In this document: one piece after another, positions 43,277-51,539 of the stretch
How the letters are laid out: every line of letters starts with the position of its first letter
Numbering within the stretch: position 1 is the stretch's first letter
NCBI GenBank assembly: GCA_031296355.1
Contig: JARLFX010000388.1
Location: 124,001-188,000, forward strand
Reading direction: 5' to 3'
From: Acidobacteriaceae bacterium
GTDB lineage: Bacteria; Acidobacteriota; Terriglobia; Terriglobales; Acidobacteriaceae
Length of the DNA: 64,000 nucleotides
Program-made: the position numbers and the translations under genes
Notes under the pieces: model-generated
Seen by the model: only the letters and a program-made list of their open reading frames with translations
The model's database searches: none
What the model was told of the DNA's origin: nothing

Positions 43277-45830
43277 GCGCGCGTTGAGCTGGAGCCGCGC
43301 GGCGGCCATCGCCGGGCGCGATCTGAAATCCGCGCCGGGCAAGTTTGCTTTCGTGGTGCTGTCGGTCGCTGTCGGCGTGGCGGCGCTGGTAGGCGTGCGC
43401 GGCTTCAGCGAGAGCTTCAAGCGCACGCTCACCGTGGAAGCTCGCTCGCTGATGGGCGGCGACCTGAGCGCGCGCATCTTCCGCATCCCGTCGAAGACCG
43501 AGCAGCAAAAGGTCGACGCACTCGATGCTCGGCTCGGCGCGCAATCCACATGGTCGTTGGAGACGATCTCGATGGCCTCGGCGCCGCCCGATCCGGTGCC
43601 GCTGCTCGTCACGCTGAAGGCCGTTGATCCGGCCCAGTATCCCTATTACGGCGCGGCGGAGCTGGAGCCGGCGATGCCGCTCACGCAAGCGCTCGTGGGC
43701 GACTCAGCCGTGGTGGCCGAGGAGTTTCTCATTCGCCTGAACGCGCACGTGGGCGGCACGCTCAAGCTAGGCGGGCGCGTCTTTCGCATTGCCGCCGTGC
43801 TGCGGCAAGAGCCGGACCGCATGTCGGCGGGTGCGGGCATGGGGCCGCGCGTGATGATCTCGCGCTCCGCGCTGGAGCGCACCGGCCTGACCGGCGAGGG
43901 CAGCCGCGCCAGCCAGCGTCTGCTGCTGAAGCTGCCCTCCAAGGCCGACCCCGTGGCCGTGCGCAAGCAGGTGGAAGCGATCCTGCCAGACGCGCAGGTA
44001 ATGGACTTCAAGGAAGGGAACCCGGCGCTGAGCGACGGGCTCGATCGTGCGACGGCGATTCTGAGTTTGATCTGCCTGGTGGCCATGGTGCTGGGCGCCA
44101 TCGGCGTGGCCATGGCCATGCACGCGCACCTGGAACAGCGCATGGACATGCTGGCAATCTTGAAGGCCGTAGGTGCGCGCGCCGGAGATCTGCTGCGAAT
44201 CTTTCTGCTACAAACGCTGGCGCTGGGGCTGGCCGGAGGTGTCGCGGGCGTCGTCGCGGGCGGCGGCGTCATGCTCGCTTTGCCTACCGTCTTCGGCAAG
44301 CTGCTGCCGGTGCATACCGCGATGACGTTTCCGTGGCGCTCGGCCGCGGCCGGACTGGGCACGGGACTGCTCACCACGCTGCTGTTCAGTCTGCCGCCAC
44401 TGCTGGATGTGCGCGCCGTGCGTCCGGTGCTGGTGCTGAGACGGCTCGTCGAGCAGGGGCCAGCCACAACGCGCGCCTGGTTCGCGCGCTGGTGGGCTAG
44501 GCGTCTACAACTGTTCGTCGCGCTGCTGGTGGTCGCGGCGCTTGGCGGAGTGGCCTGGGTGCTGGCGGATTCGCCCATGGTCGGCGGCGTCTTCGCGGCG
44601 GTCTTCGCGGTCACGCTCGTGGTGCTTGTGGCGCTGGCCGCAGTCACGCTACGCGTGCTGCGCTGGCTGCTTAACCGCGTGCGCCTGCATCTTCCTTCGT
44701 CGCTGCGCCATGGGCTGGCGAATCTTTATCGCCCCGGAAACCAGTCGGCGGCAGTGCTGGCCGCGCTGGGCACCGGCGTCATGCTGATTCTCACCGTGTA
44801 TCTGACGCAGGGAACGCTGCTGCGCGGGCTGCGCGACGTGGCTTCGCCCAAGCTGCCGAACGTCTTTCTGATCGATATGACCAGCGACGAGGTCGCGGGT
44901 GTGCGGGCGCTGTTTGCGCGGCAACCCGGCGTGACCGAACCGCTGGATCTGCTGCCGATGGTGACCGGGCATTTTGTGTCACTGAATGGAAAGACGCTGG
45001 ATCGCTTGCAGACGCCGCACTTTCCGAGGCGCATGTTGGAGAGCGCCGAGCTGAGCTGGGCCGATACCGTACCCGCGGGCGACACGCTCACGCAGGGCAA
45101 GTGGTGGACGCAGGCCGATGCGCAGGCGATCGCCGTGAGCCAGGGGACGGCTGAGCGGCTCAACCTGGGCCTGGGGTCGGCCGTGCAGCTTGAGGTCGGC
45201 GAGCGCGTACTGACGCTCAAGGTGGCCGCGCTGTTTCGGCCCGACGGCGAACACGTCAGTTCGCGCGTGGCCTTTGTGCTGCCGTCGACGCTGCTCAAAG
45301 ATGAGCCGGCAACCTGGTACGGCGGGGCTCACGTGCAGGTCGCGCAGATTCCAGCGATGGAACGCGCGCTGTTCGCGGCGTATCCGACCGTGACGGTAAT
45401 CAACCTCGCCGACATGCTGGACCGCGTCGAAGCAGTGGTGGACCAGATCACTTTCGTGGTGCGGTTCCTGGCGGGCTTCTCGATCCTTGCCGGGCTGATG
45501 ATCCTGGCGTCGAGCATCGCCAGCGCGCGCTTCCGCCGGATGCGTGAGGCGGTAGTACTGAAGACGCTGGGCGCGACCCGCATGAGGATCGTGCGCACGT
45601 TCAGCGTGGAATTCAGCGTGCTAGGTCTGTTGGCCGGGACGGTGGGCGTGGCATCGGCCAATGTACTCACCCGCATCCTGGCAGATAGGCTGAAGCTGCC
45701 TTACCACCTCGACTGGACAGCGACGCTCACGGCCCTGGCAGGGACCGCGCTGCTCGCCGTGGCTACCGGCTGGATCGCCAGCTATCGCATTCTGGGCCTG
45801 CGCCCGCTGGAGGTGCTGCGCGAGGAATAG
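43269..45830 (+). CDS. FtsX-type ABC permease, YbbP-like
   Basis: 853 residues. A first transmembrane helix at about 25-45 is followed by a periplasmic MacB-like region, then two FtsX-type membrane domains (about 255-385 and 725-850) with further helices at 410-460. 'LAILKAVGARAGDLLRIFLL' and 'VVLKTLGATRMRIVRTF' are the paired coupling-helix motifs of this family. It works with the ATPase encoded by the overlapping gene before it. The length (over 800 residues with two FtsX halves) matches YbbP. Confidence 0.9.
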   Translation: MAKRALSWSRAAAIAGRDLKSAPGKFAFVVLSVAVGVAALVGVRGFSESFKRTLTVEARSLMGGDLSARIFRIPSKTEQQKVDALDARLGAQSTWSLETISMASAPPDPVPLLVTLKAVDPAQYPYYGAAELEPAMPLTQALVGDSAVVAEEFLIRLNAHVGGTLKLGGRVFRIAAVLRQEPDRMSAGAGMGPRVMISRSALERTGLTGEGSRASQRLLLKLPSKADPVAVRKQVEAILPDAQVMDFKEGNPALSDGLDRATAILSLICLVAMVLGAIGVAMAMHAHLEQRMDMLAILKAVGARAGDLLRIFLLQTLALGLAGGVAGVVAGGGVMLALPTVFGKLLPVHTAMTFPWRSAAAGLGTGLLTTLLFSLPPLLDVRAVRPVLVLRRLVEQGPATTRAWFARWWARRLQLFVALLVVAALGGVAWVLADSPMVGGVFAAVFAVTLVVLVALAAVTLRVLRWLLNRVRLHLPSSLRHGLANLYRPGNQSAAVLAALGTGVMLILTVYLTQGTLLRGLRDVASPKLPNVFLIDMTSDEVAGVRALFARQPGVTEPLDLLPMVTGHFVSLNGKTLDRLQTPHFPRRMLESAELSWADTVPAGDTLTQGKWWTQADAQAIAVSQGTAERLNLGLGSAVQLEVGERVLTLKVAALFRPDGEHVSSRVAFVLPSTLLKDEPATWYGGAHVQVAQIPAMERALFAAYPTVTVINLADMLDRVEAVVDQITFVVRFLAGFSILAGLMILASSIASARFRRMREAVVLKTLGATRMRIVRTFSVEFSVLGLLAGTVGVASANVLTRILADRLKLPYHLDWTATLTALAGTALLAVATGWIASYRILGLRPLEVLREE

Positions 45831-45954
45831 CGGGCAGGGAAGCCGGTTTGACCGCACCGTCATTCCCCTTTATGATGATGAAGTTGGCAGATGGTTCCGG
45901 CGCTAGCCGTGAGCCCTGCCAGCAGGCTGCAAGACTCTCGCGTAGCGCGCTTGT

Positions 45955-46028
45955 TGCCCCCTCGTTCAATGGTAGGACAGCCGCCTCTGGAGCGGCATAT
46001 CGGGGTTCGACTCCCTGGGGGGCAGCCA
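45955..46028 (+). tRNA. tRNA-Gln (anticodon CTG)
   Basis: Acceptor TGCCCCC pairs with GGGGGCA; the anticodon stem GCCGC/GCGGC encloses loop CTCTGGA, giving anticodon CTG; T-loop TTCGACT; discriminator G and encoded CCA. Downstream lies a gene remnant. Confidence 0.96.
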
Positions 46029-46098
46029 AAAATCATAAAACATTTCCGTTCTGGGTCTTCGGGTAGATAAGTACCCGAAACGCGCCGCTGTGCCAGGA

Positions 46099-46263
46099 AG
46101 TTCCTCGGCATCCTTTCAGGCGGCAGCCTCACTCGCGGATCTGTTTCGTCGGCTTGAGAATCTTGCGGCGGCTCGCGCAGCGTACAAAAAAGCTCTGAGT
46201 CTCGCTCGGCAGCAGCCGGCACGACGGTTTCTTGCCAAGCGGCTAAGGGAACTTGGCGGCTAA
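46099..46263 (+). pseudogene. Remnant resembling an ECF sigma factor C-terminus
   Basis: A plus-strand frame of about 54 codons ending in TAA at 46261 reads '..LADLFRRLENLAAARAAY', then 'KKALSLARQQPARRFLAKRL', 'RELGG'. This closely follows the last helix pair of the DUF6596-type (ECF42-like) sigma factors, where 'ADLLRRLGR..EARAAYRRAL' and 'ERRFLERRL' end the protein. No sigma-2 or sigma-4 region is present upstream; the preceding bases are tRNA-Gln. It looks like a decayed or truncated gene left beside the tRNA. Confidence 0.6.
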
Positions 46264-46346
46264 GGAATTAGGATGCGCCCCCGGCCTAACGTCCGATAAC
46301 AGATATTCTGTACACTAAAAACCGCTGACCGGACCAAATAGCGGCT

Positions 46347-46835
46347 CTACATCTTATAGCGCCCCATGTCTTCGTCATTCAGCCCTTCCAGCCACCCGCG
46401 TAATTGTTCTGCCGGAGGGCCTTCAGTTCCGGAAGCTGTCTGGAGTTTGGCGTTCTCCATCACCTGCTCCGAAACGTAGATGGGACAATCCGCGCGCAGC
46501 GCCAAGGCGATGGCGTCCGATGGACGCGCATCCACCATGACCGGTTCGCCGGCGTGCCGCATATACAGCGCCGCATAAAACGTCTCATTGCGAAGCTCTG
46601 TAATCACAACGCGTTCCAACTGCGCGTTTAAGTGACGGATGAGATTTCGCGTCAGGTCATGCGTCATCGGCCTGCCCAGCGCCGACTTCTCGATCTCGTC
46701 CGAGATCGCCTTTGCCTCGAAGAACCCCACCCAGATCGGCATGATCGCGTCGGAGGCCACGTCTTTCAGGACAATGATAGGCATGTTGGTGGCGGGGTCC
46801 ATCATGAAACCCCGAATACGCACTTCGATGTCCAT
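46347..46835 (-). CDS. Bifunctional nuclease (BFN/DUF151) family protein
   Basis: 162 residues with AGGAGG before the ATG. It shows the BFN core: 'PIIVLKDVASDAIMPIWVG', 'EAKAISDEIEK', 'VVITELRNETFYAALYM', 'VDARPSDAIALALRADCPIY'. Plant members have DNase and RNase activity; bacterial members are small cytosolic proteins of unsettled role. It follows miaB by 24 bp on the same strand, and the two are probably co-transcribed. Confidence 0.9.
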   Translation of the reverse strand: MDIEVRIRGFMMDPATNMPIIVLKDVASDAIMPIWVGFFEAKAISDEIEKSALGRPMTHDLTRNLIRHLNAQLERVVITELRNETFYAALYMRHAGEPVMVDARPSDAIALALRADCPIYVSEQVMENAKLQTASGTEGPPAEQLRGWLEGLNDEDMGRYKM

Positions 46836-46859
46836 TCGACTACCTCCTTCAGGCTGCTG

Positions 46860-48179
46860 CTAGACCGTCTCGCCCACAAGGCTGTTCGGGAAGCTCCCGG
46901 TGATCTTCACTTGCAGGTACGTGCCCGGCGCCGGAGCGATGGGATGAGATGTCGTGAAATTGACAGGCTTGTTCTGGCTGCTGCGGCCTGAAACCTGCCC
47001 GCGCGCCGGATTCATTCCTTCCACCATCACTTCCATGACTTCCCCTATGCGCTTGGCGTAATTGGCCCTCTGAATTTCGCGCTGGCGATCAAGCAGCACT
47101 TGAAGCCGTCGCGCCTTCTCTTCCTCTGGAACCGAATCGATCATGGTTAGGGCTGGCGTATTGGGCCGCCCTGAGTACTTGAATCCGAAGACGCAATCGT
47201 ACTCGACTTCCGCCAGCAGGTCCATGGTTTCGATGAAATCGTCCGGAGTTTCGCCGGGAAAGCCCACAATAATGTCGGTCGTAAGTGAGATGGGGCGACG
47301 AGCCGCCTTGATCCACGCTATCCGTTCCAGATACCAGTCCCGCGTGTACTCGCGAGCCATCTGCCGCAGCACGCGCGACGATCCGGACTGCACAGGCAGA
47401 TGCACGTGGTCACAGAGCGTCGGCACGGCGTCGATGACTTCGACAATGTCCCGGGTAAAGTCGCGGGGATGGCTGGTGGTGAAGCGCACCCGGCGGATGC
47501 CCGGCACCTGGCCCACGGCGGCGAGCAACTCGGCGAAGCTCAACTTCCCTTCCGGATCGCGGTAGCTATTCACGTTCTGGCCGAGGAGCTGGATTTCGGT
47601 GAAGCCCTCGCCGGCGATGCGGCGCGCCTCTTCCAGCACAGAGGACGAGCCGCGGCTGCGCTCCTTGCCGCGCGTATACGGAACGACGCAGTAGGCACAG
47701 AACTTGTCGCAGCCCTCAATAATCGTGATGTAACCGCGATAGGAACTCTGGCGCGCCGTGAATTCCGTCTCAAATGTCTCGTCGGTCTGCCGGTCGTCCA
47801 GGCCGGTGATGCGCTGCTCGCCGGCTTCCAGGCGCGCCAGCATCTCCGGCAGCCTGCGATACGAAGCCGAGCCGGAGACGAGCGAGACATATGGAGCGCG
47901 CTCGAAGATCTTCTCGCCCTCCTGCTGGGCCACGCAGCCGAGCACGCCGAAGCGCTTGCCCGCCTTGTGCAACTTCTTGTAGTCGTTGAGGCGGTTGAAG
48001 ACCTTCTGCTCCGCCTTGTCGCGGATCGAGCAGGTGTTGTAGAGGATCAGACCTGCGTCTTCCTCGTGATCGACCTGCCGATAGCCCTGCTGCTGGAGGG
48101 TACCGATCACCTTCTCCGAGTCGTGGGCGTTCATCTGGCAGCCGAAGGTCTCAAGATAAAAGGTTTTCCCGGTTGCCAT
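46860..48179 (-). CDS. miaB: tRNA-2-methylthio-N6-dimethylallyladenosine synthase
   Basis: 439 residues from the ATG at 48179 (a GTG three bases earlier is possible). Radical-SAM methylthiotransferase acting on A37 of tRNAs. The N-terminal UPF0004 domain has its three cluster cysteines in 'ETFGCQMN', 'YNTCSIRDKA' and 'LGCVAQQEG'; the radical-SAM motif is 'CDKFCAYCVVPYTRG'; the TRAM domain closes the protein ('GEVMEVMVEGMNPARGQVSG'). Two [4Fe-4S] clusters are expected. The gene heads a likely operon with the BFN nuclease. Confidence 0.95.
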   Translation of the reverse strand: MATGKTFYLETFGCQMNAHDSEKVIGTLQQQGYRQVDHEEDAGLILYNTCSIRDKAEQKVFNRLNDYKKLHKAGKRFGVLGCVAQQEGEKIFERAPYVSLVSGSASYRRLPEMLARLEAGEQRITGLDDRQTDETFETEFTARQSSYRGYITIIEGCDKFCAYCVVPYTRGKERSRGSSSVLEEARRIAGEGFTEIQLLGQNVNSYRDPEGKLSFAELLAAVGQVPGIRRVRFTTSHPRDFTRDIVEVIDAVPTLCDHVHLPVQSGSSRVLRQMAREYTRDWYLERIAWIKAARRPISLTTDIIVGFPGETPDDFIETMDLLAEVEYDCVFGFKYSGRPNTPALTMIDSVPEEEKARRLQVLLDRQREIQRANYAKRIGEVMEVMVEGMNPARGQVSGRSSQNKPVNFTTSHPIAPAPGTYLQVKITGSFPNSLVGETV

Positions 48180-48311
48180 CACAGCTCAAGTATAGTGCAT
48201 GTGCGAATCGCGCACGGGCCGGCCCGTTGGGGGATTTTTCATGATAGAGAAACAATGTGGCATAAAAATGCGATAAGCTGCAATCGTTCCGCGGCAGGAG
48301 GAGTACATTCG

Positions 48312-48731
48312 ATGGCTCTTACCATTCAAGGCATGGCGCCGCTGCTTCAGGTCTTCGACATGCCTGCGTCGATCTGTTTCTATCGCGACCAGCTTGGCTT
48401 CGCGGTGACACAGACATCGCCACCCCTCTCTGGCAACCCCGACGACGTGAACTGGGCGATGCTACAGCTTGCGGATGCGACCGTGATGCTGAATACGGCG
48501 TACGAGCCGGAGCATCGTCCCGAAAAGCCGCAGCCGGGGCGATTCGGAGGACACGACGATACGTGTCTCTATTTCGGCTGCCCTGACGTGGACGCAGCGT
48601 ATGAGTTCCTGTGTGAAAAGGGGCTCCGCATCGCGCCACCGAAGGTCGCTCACTATGGCATGAAGCAGCTCTATGTGAAAGACCCGGATGGCTACATGCT
48701 GTGTTTCCAGTGGACTGCGAAATCAGCGTAG
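48312..48731 (+). CDS. VOC-superfamily (glyoxalase/bleomycin-resistance-like) protein
   Basis: 139 residues from the ATG at 48312, with AGGAGGAG upstream. Paired beta-alpha-beta-beta-beta modules are visible: 'APLLQVFDMPASICFYRDQL' and 'CLYFGCPDVDAAYEFLCEKG', with a terminal 'KQLYVKDPDGYMLCFQW' in which Glu of the usual metal site is replaced by Cys. Likely a metal-binding or ligand-binding member of unknown substrate. Its end overlaps the convergent cytochrome gene by 9 bp. Confidence 0.85.
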   Translation: MALTIQGMAPLLQVFDMPASICFYRDQLGFAVTQTSPPLSGNPDDVNWAMLQLADATVMLNTAYEPEHRPEKPQPGRFGGHDDTCLYFGCPDVDAAYEFLCEKGLRIAPPKVAHYGMKQLYVKDPDGYMLCFQWTAKSA

Positions 48732-49085
48732 GCCGGTCCGCAAATATGCGAGTAGCGCGGCCATCTGCTCGTCGGTAAAGCGGCCGTCGAAGATGGGCAT
48801 CATGCCCTTCCCGTGCAGCACCACGGCGCGTACGGCGGCATCGGAGACCGGTGTGCCGCTGGGCATCGTAGCGCCGGCGAACAGGCTATGCAGATCCGGC
48901 GGGACTCTTTTGAGTTGTAGATCGTTCTCCTCGTGGCAGTGCGCGCAGCGGCTCAGGTAGAGCTGCTTCCCTTCCGACTCCTGCGCGGTCAACGACGGCG
49001 CGGTGCGGCATCCGGAAAAAAGAGGCGCCGCAAGCGCGACGCACGCGACCACTGCGACAAGCAAAGACAACGATCTATGGATCAT
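48723..49085 (-). CDS. Small mono-haem cytochrome c, putative lipoprotein
   Basis: 120 residues. The N-terminus is hydrophobic and ends in 'LFSGC', a lipobox-like site; the haem site is 'CAHCH', and the distal Met is in 'GKGMMPIFDGRFTDEQMAAL', as in cytochrome c6/class I cytochromes. It would act as an electron carrier on the periplasmic face of a membrane. It overlaps the VOC gene by 9 bp (tail to tail). Confidence 0.88.
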   Translation of the reverse strand: MIHRSLSLLVAVVACVALAAPLFSGCRTAPSLTAQESEGKQLYLSRCAHCHEENDLQLKRVPPDLHSLFAGATMPSGTPVSDAAVRAVVLHGKGMMPIFDGRFTDEQMAALLAYLRTGLR

Positions 49086-49129
49086 CGATTTGATTTTAGC
49101 CCCAAGCCGATCTCGGCTATGCTGGGCTC

Positions 49130-50101
49130 ATGCAACTTCCCTCACTCCTTGAAATCGAGAAGGCCCAGGCGATTGTGTATCGGGCGATGCAGCCCACGCC
49201 GCAGATTCAGTGGCCGCTGCTCAGCAAGCGTCTGGAGACCGAAGTCTGGGTGAAGCACGAGAACCATTCGCCGGTGGGCGCGTTCAAGCTGCGCGGCGCA
49301 CTGGTGTTTCTGGACTGGCTCAAGCAGGAGCGGCCCGATGCACAGGGCGTGGTCGCCGCCACGCGCGGCAATCACGGCCAAGGCGTCGGCATGGCCGCCC
49401 GGCTGCTCGGGTTGCGCGCGGTGATCGTTGTGCCGCATGGCAACAGCGCGGACAAGAACCGCGCCATGCAGGCGCAGGGCGTCGAACTCATCGAGCACGG
49501 GGACGACTTTCAGGCGGCTCTCGATTTCGCGCGTCATCTTTCGGAAGACGGCACTTATACGCTGGTTGACTCGTTTCATCCTCGGCTCGTCCACGGTACA
49601 GCAACGTATGCGCTCGAATTTCTGAAGGCCGCGCCGCCGCTGGATACGGTATACGTTCCGATCGGTCTGGGCTCGTCGATCTGCGGCATGGCGGCCGCGC
49701 GCAACGCTCTCGGGCTGAAGACGAAGATCGTCGGCGTGGTCGCCGCGGCCTCGCCGTCGTATGCCGAAAGCTTTCGTCAGCACGCGCTCGTCGAGGCTCC
49801 CTCGCAAACGCGCATCGCGGACGGCCTGGCCTGCCGCACACCCAACCCGGAAGCACTCGAAGTGATCTGGAAAGAGGTAGCGCGCGTTGTGGAGGTCTCG
49901 GACGATGCCATCGAGAGTGCGATGCGCATCTACTTTGCGGACACGCACAACGTGGCCGAGGGCGCGGCGGCAGCGGCGCTGGCTGGAGCCATTGCGGAGA
50001 GTTCCCTGCACCGCGGCCAGCGCATCGGCGTCGTGCTCTCGGGCAGCAACGTGGATGCCGCGGTCTTTGCGCGCGTGCTCAGCCAGGGCGGTGCGGCGTG
50101 A
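49130..50101 (+). CDS. PLP-dependent threonine/serine dehydratase-like protein
   Basis: 323 residues of fold-type II PLP enzyme. The Schiff-base lysine is in 'SPVGAFKLRGAL', the Asn/Gly loop in 'ATRGNHGQGVG', the phosphate-binding glycine loop in 'VPIGLGSSICG', and the pyridine-N contact in 'VLSGSNVD'. There is no C-terminal ACT regulatory domain, so it is a short, catabolic-type dehydratase or a related ammonia-lyase rather than biosynthetic IlvA. The stop codon overlaps the thioesterase start (GTGA). Confidence 0.87.
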   Translation: MQLPSLLEIEKAQAIVYRAMQPTPQIQWPLLSKRLETEVWVKHENHSPVGAFKLRGALVFLDWLKQERPDAQGVVAATRGNHGQGVGMAARLLGLRAVIVVPHGNSADKNRAMQAQGVELIEHGDDFQAALDFARHLSEDGTYTLVDSFHPRLVHGTATYALEFLKAAPPLDTVYVPIGLGSSICGMAAARNALGLKTKIVGVVAAASPSYAESFRQHALVEAPSQTRIADGLACRTPNPEALEVIWKEVARVVEVSDDAIESAMRIYFADTHNVAEGAAAAALAGAIAESSLHRGQRIGVVLSGSNVDAAVFARVLSQGGAA

Positions 50102-50532
50102 CGCAAGCCCATCCAGACGATTGGACGCCGCTGCTACACACTTCGCAGAATCGCTGCTTCGGCTGCGGCGAAGCGAATCCGCGCGGCCTGCAACTCACGT
50201 TCTTCCGCAAGCCGGATGGAACGGTAGTGTGCCCCGTCGAGATGCCGGATCTCTACGAAGGACCGCCCGGCTACCTGCACGGCGGAATCATCGCCACGCT
50301 GCTGGACGAGGCGATGAGCAAGGCCGTGCGCGCGCTGGGATTCACGGCTGTGACACGTCACCTCGAAGCCGACTACCGGCTGCCCGTGCCCTCGCTCACA
50401 CCACTCCGCGTAGAGGGACGACATCTTCGCAGCGAAGGCCGCAAGCACTTCACCGAGGCCGCAATCATTGATGCGGAAGAGCGCGCCCTGGTGCGCGGCA
50501 AGGCTGTGTTCATTGAAGTCGCGCCGCGCTGA
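50098..50532 (+). CDS. PaaI-like hotdog thioesterase
   Basis: 144 residues from a GTG at 50098 that overlaps the dehydratase stop. The hotdog fold shows 'GYLHGGIIATLLDEAMSKA' (H-G-G substrate loop and the catalytic acidic residue) and 'EADYRLPVPSLTPLRVEGR'. An N-terminal 'NRCFGCGEANPRGL' adds a Cys-x-x-Cys pair seen in many members of this subgroup. Likely an acyl-CoA thioesterase; substrate unknown. Convergent with the alpha/beta hydrolase gene. Confidence 0.87.
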   Translation: MTQAHPDDWTPLLHTSQNRCFGCGEANPRGLQLTFFRKPDGTVVCPVEMPDLYEGPPGYLHGGIIATLLDEAMSKAVRALGFTAVTRHLEADYRLPVPSLTPLRVEGRHLRSEGRKHFTEAAIIDAEERALVRGKAVFIEVAPR

Positions 50533-50545
50533 GCGGTTCAATTTC

Positions 50546-51412
50546 TTATTTCAACGTTGCCAGCCAGTTCAGAATTGTCGCCTGCAGGTAGATGCGGCGA
50601 TCGGACCAGGCGTGATCCGTGGCGGCATGAATCGCGGTAACCCGCTTTCCTCCACGCGCCTGGATGCTTCGGACCAGTGCATCGGTCTGCGGCGCGAGGT
50701 CGTCGTCGGCCGAGAGCACCAGCAACGGCAAATGGCTGAGGCCCTCGGTCGCATTGGAGAAGCTGAATTCGCCGGCATGGGCGATCACTTCGTCGGCCAT
50801 GCTCTGCGGAGTTACGTCGGCCAACGTCTCGCGGTTGTCCGCCATCAACGCGACGATCGTCTCCCGTGGTGCGTGCGCGATTGCGCCAAAGTCCGCGGCG
50901 CTGATCAGGATTGCGCCGAGGAGCTTGCTATCGCGGCTCGCAGTGAGAGCGGTGACCCATCCGCCCATGCTATGCCCGGCAAGCACGATGCGCCCCGGGT
51001 CAACACCAAGCCGCGCGGCATTTGCAGGGTCGCGCAGATAGGCGAGCACCGAGGCGGCGTCCTCCGGATTCTGCGTAAAGCGAAAGCTGCCGGGACTTCC
51101 CCAGGAGCCACGATAGTTGAAGGTGACCGCGTTCCATCCGGCCCGGCGCACCGCCTGCGCGAGATCGAGATTCTTCTCGTTGCCAGGCAGACCGTGGCAA
51201 AGCACGAGCGTCGGATGAGGACCGGCACCCGTCGGCGTATAAAGCAGGCCGTTGATCGAGACACCGTGGCTGGGAATATGCAAGACAACGGTACCGGCCG
51301 GGTGAGCCGCATCCGCGGGTGGATCGGTGAAGATCGCCGCAGGCAGACTCTGGGCGCTGGTCCAGCGCAGCGCCAGTACAAGGACAACAACCACTCCGCA
51401 GACTTTTCGCAT
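50546..51412 (-). CDS. Secreted alpha/beta hydrolase
   Basis: 288 residues from the ATG at 51412, which directly follows GGAGGAGAG and starts a signal peptide ending near 'LRWTSAQ'. The alpha/beta hydrolase fold has nucleophile elbow 'LAGHSMGGWVTAL' (Ser), oxyanion 'LCHGLPGNEKN', the acidic residue in 'LVLSADDDLAP' and the His in 'AATDHAWSD'. It resembles dipeptidyl-peptidase-like or dienelactone-hydrolase-like serine esterases; exact substrate not readable. Confidence 0.85.
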   Translation of the reverse strand: MRKVCGVVVVLVLALRWTSAQSLPAAIFTDPPADAAHPAGTVVLHIPSHGVSINGLLYTPTGAGPHPTLVLCHGLPGNEKNLDLAQAVRRAGWNAVTFNYRGSWGSPGSFRFTQNPEDAASVLAYLRDPANAARLGVDPGRIVLAGHSMGGWVTALTASRDSKLLGAILISAADFGAIAHAPRETIVALMADNRETLADVTPQSMADEVIAHAGEFSFSNATEGLSHLPLLVLSADDDLAPQTDALVRSIQARGGKRVTAIHAATDHAWSDRRIYLQATILNWLATLK

Positions 51413-51484
51413 CTCTCCTCCTGCTTTTGCGTGCCTCCATCGTACCAGCACATCCTGCAAGACCCGAGCTTAGCGCGAAGACGG

Positions 51485-51519
51485 AAAAGCCCCGCGCCGG
51501 CTGCGGCAGACGCGGGGCT
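51485..51519 (-). terminator. Intrinsic terminator of the flagellar operon
   Basis: On the minus strand a 9-bp stem AGCCCCGCG/CGCGGGGCT (51488-51496 and 51511-51519), with a further GC-rich pairing in the loop, is followed by TTTT (51485-51488). It lies 21 bp after the flgE stop. Confidence 0.82.
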
Positions 51520-51539
51520 CGGTGATATGTCCGTTACGA

